From contig OX638134.1 in assembly GCA_951804985.1 (NCBI GenBank), forward strand, positions 84,733,679 to 84,797,678: a stretch of 64,000 nucleotides of DNA. The letters run 5' to 3'. The first letter of the stretch is position 1, and every line of letters starts with the position of its first letter. The translations under genes were made by a program, and so were the position numbers. Positions 33,349-44,302 of this stretch are shown piece after piece. Source of the stretch: Dryomyza anilis. Lineage: Eukaryota; Arthropoda; Insecta; Diptera; Dryomyzidae. The notes beneath the pieces were generated by a model. That model was not told the DNA's origin. It did no database searches and saw only the letters and a list, made by a program, of their open reading frames with translations.

Positions 33349-34150
33349 AGTGAAAATTTGAATTTTAAGAGAAAACTTTAATTTTTAGTGAGTTTTCGAA
33401 TATGTAGTGAAATTTCTATTGAAAAATTGAATTTTTGGTGAAAAATTCAATTGTGAGTGAAAAATTCAATTTTTAGTGAAAATTAAAATTTTTAGTGAAA
33501 ATTTGAATTTTTAGTGAAATTTTGAATTTTTAGTGAAAATTTTAATTTTTAGTGAAAATTTGAATTTTTAGTGAAAATTTGAATTTTTAGTGCAAAATTG
33601 AGTTTTTAGTGAAAAATTGAATTTTTTGTGAAAATTTGAATTATTAGTGAAAATTTGAATTTTTATGAAAATTTGAATTTTTAGTGAAAATTTCAATTTT
33701 TAGTGAAAAATTGAGTTATTAGTGAAAAATTGAATTTTTTGTGAAAATTTGAATTTTTAGTGAAAATTTGAATTTTTAGTGAAAATTTGAATTTTTAGTG
33801 AAAATTTGAATTTTTAGTGAAAAATTTAATTTTGAGTGAAAAATTGAATTTTTAGTGAAAAATTGAATTTTTAGTGAAAAAATTTAATTTGTAGTGAAAA
33901 ATTTAATTTTTAGTGTTAAATTGAATTTTTAGTGAACAATTGAATTTTTAGTGATAAATTGAATTTTTAGGGGAAAAATTTAATTTTTGTGATAAATTTA
34001 ATTTTTTGGTGAAAAATTTAATTTTAGTGAAAAATTTAATTTATAGTGAAAATTTAAATTTTAGTGAAAAATTAAATTTTTTAGTGAAAAATTTATTTTT
34101 AGTGTAAAAATTTAATTTTTAGTGTAAAAATTAATTTTTAGTGCAATTTT
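33349..34150 (+). repeat. 19-bp minisatellite, array C (plus orientation)
   Basis: About 42 copies of TTTTTAGTGAAAATTTGAA/TTTTTAGTGAAAAATTGAA, directly abutting the 3' end of the DINE-1-like element (...CTCGTTT|ATAGTGAAAATTTGAA). Same unit as arrays A and B. Confidence 0.92.
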
Positions 34151-34880
34151 TTTTTTGGAATAATTTTCGAATCGGAGTAAATTTAGACAACCTGTGACGT
34201 ATGAGTAACACTATTTTCACTTGTTTTGCTACTTTCACTATTAACTGCACAATAAGGCGCAAATTCCAATTCTTGATACACATGACTCAAGTGACACTCG
34301 TTAGGTTAACTTTGACGTTTACAAAAAAAACCCGCGTCCGTCTTTATCTATTCTTAAGAACTACAGCTACATTATACAGGCACTTCTCACTGATTTTAAA
34401 AAAGAAAACCAATAAAATGTGCACAAAAATCAAAAGAAACTTTGTCGAAAAGCAGAAAGTGGCGCCAGATCTATGAAAAAAGTAACCGTAGGTGACGCAA
34501 AAAGAGGCAGTTTGTGGCACAACAACGTAGTGTTGCCGCTACTAAGTGCACACATAAATGTAACGTTTGAAACTTTGAAGATTTGCTGAATTTTGTTTGC
34601 GCGACAAGTGCTGTTGGAGAGTGTAAAGGTGACAGGAAGTATTTCAAGAGGCTCTCATTACCAACACAAGTCACGTTTCACGTGAGGATTCTACCGCGTA
34701 ATATACACCAGAGCGATGCCGAGTGTCGCCACAGGACAAAAGAGGAGAAATTGATTTTAAAATTTCTAAAATAGATAAAAAGAGGTACAAACAAAAGTTT
34801 AGTAAAGTCAATAAATAAATAAATAAAAAGAAATTTATAATAGAGATAAATTACTAAATAAGAATTAAAATATACGACAT
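34151..34880. other. Non-coding, balanced composition
   Basis: Frames of 63-91 codons on both strands, none with a recognisable motif. Confidence 0.4.
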
Positions 34881-34884
34881 CTGA

Positions 34885-37040
34885 AAAATTACTACATTTA
34901 CATTTATTTTTATTGCATTCCGTATTGTTCAAAATTACTTGGGTTTCGTTTGTACACTCGCAGTACTTACGAACTTCAACAAATTAAAAAATACAAAAAC
35001 TAAAACATACTAGAGTTTCTGAAATATGTAGAAAACGAGTTTCTAATACATTGGGTAGTAAAATCTAATTATAAAAAACAAATCCGATTAAAAAGTAAAT
35101 AAATTAAGGAAACAACATTTTTTCAAAAGAAAGATAAAAAGTAATAAATTTTACTACATTTAATTTCTTGGTTTTTGTACATAATCGTCACTACACTGCA
35201 ATAAGTTGTGTCTTAGATTAACAAATAATTTGGTTATAATAATAAATTACTTGAATTAAATTTCAAATTTATTTATTTGAAAATAACTACAATTTGGAAA
35301 TCTTTAAACGATGAGAAACATGCAGAAATTTTTAATACATTTGCATTTATTTTTACTACTTAAATACTGTATGTATTTAAGTACAGAAAACATTTAAAAA
35401 ACTTACTACATATGCATTTATTTATACTACAAATGTATTTCGAACTTCATGCCGTACTGTCTCATGCCAGAATAGATTTTTTCTGTGTTAAAAAGATACA
35501 AAAAACCAACAAGAAAAATAAATCAAAAAGGAAAATCGAACTTTTTTTATTTTATTTTTGTTATCTTCAATTTTACTTTCTTTAAACGCGTAAAAGACAT
35601 TGAGACATTTTACAGGCTCACCAACTTCCAGCAGGTGGCAATGCTTCATAGGTCTGTCGAGGTGGCCGGTCCCTACTTTAGCTAGTGGCCAAAAAGTTAT
35701 GTGCAAAATAAATTCAAAACACATTTTTATTCACTTAGCTGGAAAAGTTGTTGCCTACCAGTTGGTGATTTCTTTTTTATTTTTCGAAAACTTTTCTTTG
35801 GCTTTAATTTGCTGCCATTTGTGGTGACTATGCGCAGGGTTTGCTAGTTACGTGAACCTGAACTTATGCTACGGTCACGTATGTTACTACAAAAAAGAAA
35901 ATAATAAAATATATAAAAAAAAAAAACAAAATACAAACGTGAAACGTGAAACGTAAAAAGTGGAAAAATGTAAAAAAAAATAATAAAGAAAAAATAGAAA
36001 AATATAAAATTGTAAAAAACCACTGGAAAAAATACTGTATTCAAAATAAAGAAAAATGTATATAAAATAAATACATATGTATTTGATTTAGATTCAAAAA
36101 GAAATGAATTTGTTATTTCTGCAGTAATTTAGATGTTTTTTCATAAAAAATTACTACATAAATTTACCGCATTTCTTTATAAAATTTGACTTAATTTATA
36201 TTAAAAAGAACTAGTATTTGAATTTATTAAAACAATAAAATACATGTAGATAAATAACTACATTTGCATTTATTTTTACTAAATTCTGTATATAATTAAA
36301 AAAAATTATTACATTTGCATTTATTTTTACTAAATTCTGTATATAATTAAAAAAATTAATACATTTGCATTTTTACTACAATCCGCATTTATTTATGAAA
36401 TTATTGAAAATGTAAAAAAATACTACAAATGCATTTATTTTAATTATAACATTTGCATTGAACATAACTTCATTTTGTATTTATTTAAACGTTAATAACT
36501 AAGAAAACAAATTACTGGCGTTACGAAATAAAATCCCAAATGAAATAACGTCCAAAAATTAAATTGAAACAACACCCAAAATAGATTATTACATTTATTT
36601 TGGCGTATTCTTAATTCACAAAAATGTGGATGATAAAATTGGGTAATAAACTACTTTTATTTGTATTGGGTGTTATTTCATTTGAAGATATTTCTTTCTT
36701 TTGCACTTTAATTCATATGAAATAACAGCCACATTTTTTGGGGTTTATTACATTTTTGTATTTGGGTGTTATTTTATTTCATTTGGGTATTATTTCGTGT
36801 TTTTGGGACTATTTAATTTTTTGGTTTATTTCATTGGGCTATATTTCGTTGAGGAATTTTGTAGCGCCAAATTACTACATATGCGTTTATTTTTACTATA
36901 TTTTGTGTTTACTTACATTTTTCAAGGAACATGTTTCTAATACCTTGTGTAGTATATTCAGGTCAAATAAATACAAATGTACTTTAAAAAGTACTTTTTA
37001 CAAAACAAATACAATCATAAATTAAATTTTACTACATTTT
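34885..37040. repeat. Dispersed CTACATTTGCATTTATTTTTACTA repeats
   Basis: Variants of a motif of about 25 bp (core ACTACATTTGCATTTATT) recur at about 34894, 35150, 35335, 35403, 36258, 36309, 36360, 36421, 36448 and 36880, two of them as a tandem 51-bp duplication with ATTCTGTATATAATTAAAAA (36262-36360). The octamer ATTTGCAT is perfect at 35339, 36262, 36313, 36363 and 36451. The remainder is A+T-rich without genes. Confidence 0.65.
36538..36690. repeat. Inverted repeat CAAATGAAATAAC ... GTTATTTCATTTG
   Basis: CAAATGAAATAAC near 36538 and ACACCC near 36575 are mirrored by GGGTGTTATTTCATTTG (about 36668-36685). Related phrases continue to 36850. Possibly a MITE remnant. Confidence 0.45.
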
Positions 37041-38100
37041 CAGTGTATTAAATGAAAAAAAAAAATAATAAAAAGTAAACAAGTTTAAAAAGTAAAAACG
37101 TAAAATAAAAATAATAAAAAAGTACAAACATTATAAAAAAAATATAAAGGCTAAATAAAAAAGCAGCAATATAGAGCCATATTTTATATATATTTCATTT
37201 GTTTACTTTGAATTTCCGTTGTAACCTGTGGCGGTTCTGTACCCAGTTTTATCGCATGTGATTCTGATTAAATTGCCAACTTTGTATATGGTCTGCTTTT
37301 AGGCGCATTTCAACTTCCTTTCGTACTTTTGTTGTGTATAGGATTTGCTATCATTATTTCCGGTTTCTTTGGAGCGCGTTTCAGTTCTGTTCGTTTCGTT
37401 TGCTATGTTATCTGTCTAGTGCCCAAAAGTATGCTACAGTTTTATGCTAATCACAGAGCTAAGCGCCTGAAAGCATGCTTTGTTTTTTCATTTTCTTTTT
37501 CGCTAGGTTTCATTAATGCAGCCACTCGTTTCATTAGCATTTTCCGCAGTACTTGCACAGGTTTATTCAACCCGTTAGACGCCAACGACGACGACCACTG
37601 TCTGCCAAAGTCGCCTTGTCATTTGTCTCTGTCTCTGTGTCTATCTGCGTCTCTGTTCTTATCTCGTGTCACTGTCTCGCCGACCGTTTGTCACTGCTGC
37701 AGCAGCAGCGCGCATCTGTCATATGCAAATGTAAATATGTGTTCATTGTAAATGTTCGCCTGCGGCCAGTGCTGGTCAAAATTCACAAAATGCACAAAAA
37801 AAAATCTACTCATCATCGTCGTCGTTGTTATGTAGTTATTCGTTGTTTCACAGTGGGCAACGAATACCTACATAACAGAAGAAAAAAACGATCGGCCCAA
37901 TGTTGGCCCAGACTTGGAGCAAGTACTCAACACTGGGCCAAGTATGAAATCAAGAGTTGACCCATGTCTGGTCAAACCTTCGGATGATAACCAGGACGCA
38001 GTACTTAAAAACGAAAAACGAGTATTTGGATCGAAGGTTTGGCCAAATGAATTGAAAAGTATGTCAAAAATGCAAAAAAAAGGTTTTTCCTTTTCTTTTC
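37041..38100. other. Non-coding DNA before the TTACC array
   Basis: G+C-balanced patch 37200-37760 with frames of 135-140 codons that are Ser/Cys/Val-rich shadows of TCTGTCTCTG-type repeats. No gene recognised. Confidence 0.4.
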
Positions 38101-38105
38101 TTTCC

Positions 38106-38528
38106 TTACATTACCTTACCTTACCTTACCTTACCTTACCTTACCTTACCTTACCTTACCTTACCTTACCTTACCTTACCTTACCTTACCTTACCTTACC
38201 TTACCTTACCTTACCTTACCTTACCTTACCTTACCTTACCTTACCTTACCTTACCTTACCTTACCTTACCTTACCTTACCTTACCTTACCTTACCTTACC
38301 TTACCTTACCTTACCTTACCTTACCTTACCTTACCTTACCTTACCTTACCTTACCTTACCTTACCTTACCTTACCTTACCTTACCTTACCTTACCTTACC
38401 TTACCTTACCTTACCTTACCTTACCTTACCTTACCTTACCTTACCTTACCTTACCTTACCTTACCTTACCTTACTTTACCTTACCTTACCTTACCTTACC
38501 TTTCCTTACCTTTCCTTACCTTTCCTTC
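38106..38528. repeat. TTACC pentanucleotide array
   Basis: About 80 copies of TTACC, essentially perfect to 38471, then variants (TTACT, TTTCC). The plus frame reads (LTLPY)n and extends flanking frames into a 309-codon artefact (37914-38843). It is not TTAGG, the common insect telomere unit. Confidence 0.95.
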
Positions 38529-40015
38529 CATATAATTTTGTTTTTGTTACAACCAGAACCTGCACCCATATTCGAAGGAGTTTTAGTGAGGGACCGCAAA
38601 GTATCGGAACCGGAATTCAATTCAATTTTTGGAACCGGAATCGTAGCCTTTATTAAAAAAATTTGCGAAAGAAAGACCTATCGTATCAATTATTACAGAA
38701 TCCGTACGAAATTCCGAACAAAAACTTTTAAACCTAAAAATGTCGAAATTATAAAATCCTTAAAAATCCTGAAACACTGTCGAAAATTGTCGAGATTTAA
38801 ATACGATCAGTTTACTTTCTCGAGGAACCAGTCACATACCTAGTTTTGTATCAGTTCGTTTCCCCGTAGATATAATATTAATTTCTCATATTATTTTTTT
38901 CAATAAGTATAAATATTTGGATTTGCTTTAAATTGTATTACAGCTCCACTGTACGTCCGTACCGTTCATTTCACCTGTCACATTTCCCACAATTTTAACT
39001 CCATCCTTTACCCATCAATCATCTTCTTCCACAACCATGATGTGCTTCTGTCTCGCTGCTTGTCTATGTGGCGGCCGTCTATTCGTCTTATTTAGCCGCT
39101 GGCATTATTTTCGTCTATGTCTGCCTTTGTTTTTGTGCTCATACTCAAAAACCATCCAGCCATTCTCAAACCATATACAGCGCAGCATCCTTTGGTCCAC
39201 CTGCTGCTACTGCAAACTACTATGATATCTGCATTTGAAAAGTACTTTCGACTTCATCTGCCTCACATGCTATTTGGGATTTTACATTTTAATATTGCTA
39301 TTTATTCGTGTTGTAGTTCGTCTTGTTATTTTTGTTGCACTGCCAGCGGCCATTTGTCTCTCCGAATTTGTGACATGTTGTGGCTTGTGTCACAGTCATG
39401 GGTTTCCTTTGCAGAATTATTTCATTGAACCGGATGCATGAATTTGTAATGATCCTGTGGTTTTGTGAAAATAATCATTTTTACATGAATACATTCAAAA
39501 TTTCATGTAATTCCATTTAAATCAGGATTTATTAATTTTTCAATCTAATTTTTAATAAGAAAATAAAAATTATTTGTCTCGAATAAAATTAGAGTCGTTT
39601 TCAATAGTTTTTTGGTTGCTGATTTCGAAACTGCTTTTAAAATTTGTTTATGTTATATGGTTTTTGCAACAAAGCTATTTCAAATATGAAAAATCCAATT
39701 TTACATTTTCATTTTTTCATTTTTTTACTATAAATAAGTGATATTTTGCATTAACTAAGAATACATATACATTTTTTTAAAATTCAGTTTTTCAGTGTCC
39801 AGTTTTTCAGTGTAAGTTTAACCTTGGTTCAAACTTTACATATTTTTGAAACTTATATAAATCCTAATCAAAACTGCCGAATGTCGTTAAATTTTATATA
39901 CAGAAAGACAATTAATAATCAGTGAATATTACATTTTAAATATTTATGGTATGTTGACTATTGACTCAATGACTTCTAGTTTAAACTGAGTTTAATTAGA
40001 AAATGTGACTAGAAA
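38529..40015. other. Non-coding DNA
   Basis: A patch with GGAACCGGAAT repeats (38606-38642), a balanced patch at 38940-39440 with overlapping frames (62-103 codons, Cys/Leu-rich, no motif), then A+T-rich DNA. No gene recognised. Confidence 0.4.
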
Positions 40016-40019
40016 TCTG

Positions 40020-40330
40020 AACCTAAATGAATGTAATAAAAATAATTGTACAAATAAATGCAGATTTAGTATTTATTCGACGATTTGCGAAATATAACAG
40101 AATGTGGTCAAAATTAATACAGATGTAGTATTTATTTTACGTTTCTATGAAATTTAAATAAATACATATTGTAGTCAAAATAGCTGTTGTAATTTTTCTA
40201 CACTTCTGTACGTTTAAATTTCTATTTTTAAGAAAATAATAAAAATTATTACAGAAATGCAGTAAATTTAAGTAGTTGTTTTCCTTATACAAAAACAATT
40301 ACATCCATGTAGTAAAAAGAAACACATTTG
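40020..40330. repeat. Further ACAGATGTAGTATTTATT-type repeats
   Basis: Motifs AATGCAGATTTAGTATTTAT, TACAGATGTAGTATTTATT and ACAGAAATGCAGTAAATTT recur at roughly 60-bp intervals. They resemble the family at 34.9-37.0 kb in reverse orientation. Confidence 0.45.
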
Positions 40331-41855
40331 CTTTTGAACGTAAATCAAATTTTAATTTAAATTGTATCCTTTTCATTTAAATCCCTAAAACATCGCTTCT
40401 CTTAACATTGAAAAAATGACAAATAAATAATTAATTTGTACATGTCGACCATAAGTCAAACAACATTTATTATTTTTAACTTTGTCTCGAAAATACCCAA
40501 TTAATTTCACATGCCTGAGACAACAGCAGGCAGCTTCCATAACCCCCAGAAAATCGTTTAAATGCCAAAGAGCGCAACTGCCAAAGTCTGGCATCTTTGC
40601 AGGCGTTGCCAACGGCCACAGTGCTGTCGGGCGTTTGTTACTATGTTCGAGTCTTTATTCGGCCGCCCGTCCCTCCAACCGTCGGGAATACGACAGACAA
40701 CAGACTAAAGAAGATCGACCTCTGCCATTAAAAGTTAATTATCGAAATTAAATCCTTGGCCAGCAGTACATATAAATCCTCGTCGACATCGTCCTGGTTC
40801 TGATTCAGATTCTGGTACTGCTTGTCGCCAGTGTGTAAAATAAAATAAAACCCCATTGGAATAAATAGGGATAGTTTTTATAATTTCTGTTTTTATTGCA
40901 AAATGAAATTTTTGTTGGCAACATTTATTTTATTGTCACTTTTATTTTTAGTTTTTAAGTAACATTTTGCATTATAGCTCTTTTCTTAAGCAGTCTGTTG
41001 AGTACGCTTAAAAGAGGGCAACACTGATTTCTGACAGCTTCTTTTTAAAGCTTAAAATGGACTAATGCAAAAAGTTGAAAAATATAAAAAATAAAACATT
41101 TTACTGGAAGTTCTAATAATAGAAATTCAAGAAATATAAAAAAAACAATAAAAAATTGACACATTCTGTGCGACACTTTTATTGTATAGTGTTTTTAATC
41201 ATACCTTCAGAAAAATTGTAAATTAGAGAAAGGTTTAAAGGTGCTATAACTTAACATCATCATTATGTTATTGACGTATATATTATTCTGTATTTAGGAT
41301 CTTATTTTAAAATTCTTAAGTTTTGAATGCTCATTTTACTCATTATTATTTGTGTAAGCAATCTTTGATTTGTTACAAAAACAAATCAAAACTGAGAATA
41401 AGTTTGCTCCATGTAAAATTTATTTGGTTTCGACAAAACCATCATTAAAAAGAGATTCAGTTCTCTCAAAATCTACACAACAACTATTTTATTTTATGTT
41501 CAAAGTAATTTGCGTGGAGTATTTTATACAACATTTAATTTTCATATAACATACAACAGTTCAAAAATTATTAAGCTTTTACAGAAATTAATATTTGTTG
41601 TGCTTCATATCCAGTTTAGTATCAAAATGTTACGTTTTATTTCAAGTGGAGCAAACCAAAACAATGACGAATGAAGCAAACTAATGCAAAAGGACACGAC
41701 TATATTAAAAACAGTTATTTTGAATTCGGAAAATTATTTATGTAGTATTTTTTAGCAAGTCCGGTAAGATAAATACGTATTTAACTAGCAGAGACTCAAA
41801 CCAACATTTTTAACATAGCATTAACAGACCGTTAAAAGAGACGAGGTCAGTGGAA
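40331..41855. other. Non-coding DNA; a TATA-like site at 40770
   Basis: A balanced patch (40490-40860) contains TATAAATCC at about 40770, then GATTCAGATTCTGG and, 80 bp downstream, AATAAAATAAAA. The order resembles a short LTR or promoter, but no terminal repeats or open frame were found. Confidence 0.3.
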
Positions 41856-41859
41856 AGTG

Positions 41860-42305
41860 GGAAAAGTGGTCATCATGAACCAAGTACATTGAATAGGTAA
41901 TGGATAGCGCTTTCCAAAAATATATGCCAAAAGGTTAAATCGAGCTGTCTAATATTTTTAATTTATTTTTTTGAAAATGGGTCATATTTGGTAGGAAAAG
42001 TTCCGACGGGATGACTGTGTAATAACCAAACCTAGCAAGTTGGATAGGTAATAGATAGACTTTCCAAAAATATATACCAAAAGTTCCGATCAATCTTTCT
42101 AATATTTTAAGATTTTAGTTCAAAATTGGTTATATTTGGGGGGAAAAGTGGTCATGATAAAGAGGCCACTGTCCAGTCGACTGTGACTGTAGAGCTTTCC
42201 AAAAATATATACCAAGAGTATGGTTCGATCTTTACAACATTTTTAATTTTTCTTTGAAAATAGGCCATATTTAGTGGGCAAAGTGGTCATTATGAAATGG
42301 CCACT
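41860..42305. repeat. Tandem repeat of about 150 bp, three units
   Basis: Three diverged units share AAGTGGTCAT.ATGA, GGATAGGTAATAGATAG, CTTTCCAAAAATATATACCAA, TCTAATATTTTTAATTT and AAAATGGGTCATATTTGG. A further partial unit (ACCGAACCTAGTACGTTGGA, TGGGTAGTGGATATGGCTTT) is at 43868-43925, beyond a 1.5-kb interruption. Confidence 0.8.
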
Positions 42306-42308
42306 CTC

Positions 42309-43850
42309 CACACGGATAGAAAAGATTTGTTTGAATATGTTTGAATGTAATTAAAAAGTAATACGAAATTACCATACATGTATTAGGAATGAAGTGTAAT
42401 TAAATTATAATAGAAATTGAATTTATTTTTGTTCACGTGTAAACATTATTATATTGTCCAGCGGAATCTGTCAAATTTACCATAAATATGTTACAATACC
42501 AACATAAAATTTTAATTTCATTTGAATAAAGTATTTCTTGGCAATTTACTTGGTTAAAAATTTACTTGGTTTCGAAACACAGAAAATGCTAATCAAATCT
42601 AAATACAACGTATGTTCGCAACGCTCGTCGTAATTCGATAACTTATCGACTGACGAAGTTGGCAACGTTGTGCAGCATTTTCTACCTATGCCATCTTTTG
42701 CCATCGTTTGAATATATCGTTGTTTAAAAACAAACAAAAAAGAAATTGGATTAAAATAAATGTGTTCTTCCAACATTCTTCTTGTATACGAAGATGGCAC
42801 TCATTGAGCAGAATTTTCTATCTACGTCTCTTTTGTCACCGTTTGAAGTATGTATAGGGTCATTTTAAACATACTGATGTTTGAATACAAACAAAAAATG
42901 AATTCTTGTATATAAAGTTGACACTCGTTGATCGGCATTTTCTGCGTACGTGTCTTTTGTTGTTCGTTGAGAAAACTTGTTCGCGTCGGTAATAATTTTG
43001 TTATTTGTAAATTAAATAAATATATAAATTGTGTTACAAAAAGAAAATAGTAACAGAGTATAATAACTTACAGTATATAATTTCTGAAACTAATGTGAAA
43101 AAATCACAAATAAAAATCAGTGTTTCGATTTTCAAACAGAATTTGGCATGTTTTTTACAAAAGCCTCCGTAAATTCCTTGCCTACACTATGTGCTGTACT
43201 GAGATTAACTGTAACTGTAAGAAATATAAAGCAAACCTGAATCGTCTGGATTAGCGTCTGCTGATGCAATTGTGCATTCATTGATGCTGTCACTTGTACT
43301 TGCAGTTTTAAACGAATTATTTAATTATGCATTTAAAAATTTGTATATGAATTCAATTATTATAAATTCCCACTGTGTATGTTTAAAGATTTTTAATAAA
43401 AATTAATTAAAAAACAAAATTTTATTTTTATTTTATTTTCAGGATTTCTTTCCAAACATATTTAAATATGATTCTATGCAAACATACTACTTTTTGAACT
43501 GAAACAACTCATATGTTTCACTGGAAACATATTTATATTCAGGTCGTTCAAATTCATGTTATATTTTGAACATATTTATATTTCGGTTCAAATATTTATT
43601 TTATTTGGATGTAGTAATTATTATGTTTGCATTAGAACATACTCCATTTTAAGGGGCAACATTAAAATGTTTCCGGGATATTATAATGTAAGTCAGAGCT
43701 CATTACTACACTGTTCAAGTCTCAATACAATTCAATACAACCCAATCAATACATTTGATTATCAGTCAATTATATATTATGTTTACATTAAATTCCAAAC
43801 ATACATGTTAATCTTCCAAACATATGTTTGGGAGATTTGCCGCGTGCAGT
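42309..43850. mobile_element. Putative 1.5-kb insertion splitting the 150-bp array
   Basis: The tandem array stops at about 42305 and a matching partial unit resumes at about 43865. The interruption begins CACACGGATAGAAAAGATTTG and ends AAATATGTTTGG-like sequence then GGAGATTTGCCGCGTGCAG. The two ends show only loose inverted similarity (CACRCGG, ATGTTTG). The left end resembles the TIR of the element at 17926. The last 400 bp are crowded with AAACATAT motifs. It may be a decayed DNA transposon. The boundaries are approximate and no protein is seen. Confidence 0.4.
42655..42980. repeat. Tandem repeat of about 125-135 bp inside the insertion
   Basis: Three units start at about 42655, 42790 and 42914 and share GAAGWTGGCA, CAGCATTTTCTACCTACGTC and CTTTTGTCACCGTTTGAA, with AACAAACAAAAAA in the longer units. 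Confidence 0.7.
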
Positions 43851-43929
43851 CGGATATTCGGTTTACTAACCGAACCTAGTACGTTGGATGGGTAGTGGAT
43901 ATGGCTTTTTAAAACTATATGCGTTGTTA

Positions 43930-44129
43930 TTAGGATTGATTATACCCCTGACGAGTAGATCAGTCTGTACGTAATAACTTTTTAAGAAGAAGTTAAGGGA
44001 AAGAAATTAAAAATAGTAAAAAATTGTTTTTCTGTAAACAGAAACGGTTTTTAAAGATGCTATAATTTTGAATTAATAAGATGAGGAACCTTTTAAAACT
44101 CTATTGTAAGAGTTATTGTTGCAATGAGA
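43930..44129. other. A+T-rich DNA, no feature seen
   Basis: Nothing recognised. Confidence 0.4.
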
Positions 44130-44302
44130 CAGTTATTGATTCAATAGTATACAAAAAAGTAAATATTTCATATAAATACAAAAACAAATAATAGTATTTA
44201 ATAGTATTTAAGGGTATTTGCCCATTAAAATAATAATTTATCCTATTGACTAATTTTAATAGCAAAAAACTGTTGATTTTTCAGTATTTTTTTCTGAATG
44301 TG
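44130..44302 (-). mobile_element. A+T-rich MITE family, copy 3
   Basis: On the minus strand it begins CACATTCAGAAAAAAATACTG and contains GCTATTAAAATTAGTCAATAG, GATAAATTATTATTTTAATG, TACTATTAAATACTATTA and ends TATACTATTGAATCAATAAC. The same blocks in the same order as copy 2 (24776-24970). Confidence 0.75.

Noticed and set aside
38106..38528. Telomere-like repeat
   Set aside because: The unit is TTACC/GGTAA and not TTAGG. Higher flies also lack TTAGG telomeres.
37914..38843. 309-codon frame with (LTLPY)n
   Set aside because: The centre is the TTACC array, the flanks are low-quality sequence without motifs, and the frame stays open only because the pentamer has no stop.
40760..40870. Second LTR or core promoter around TATAAATCC
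   Set aside because: No terminal inverted ends, target duplication or downstream open frame could be found.
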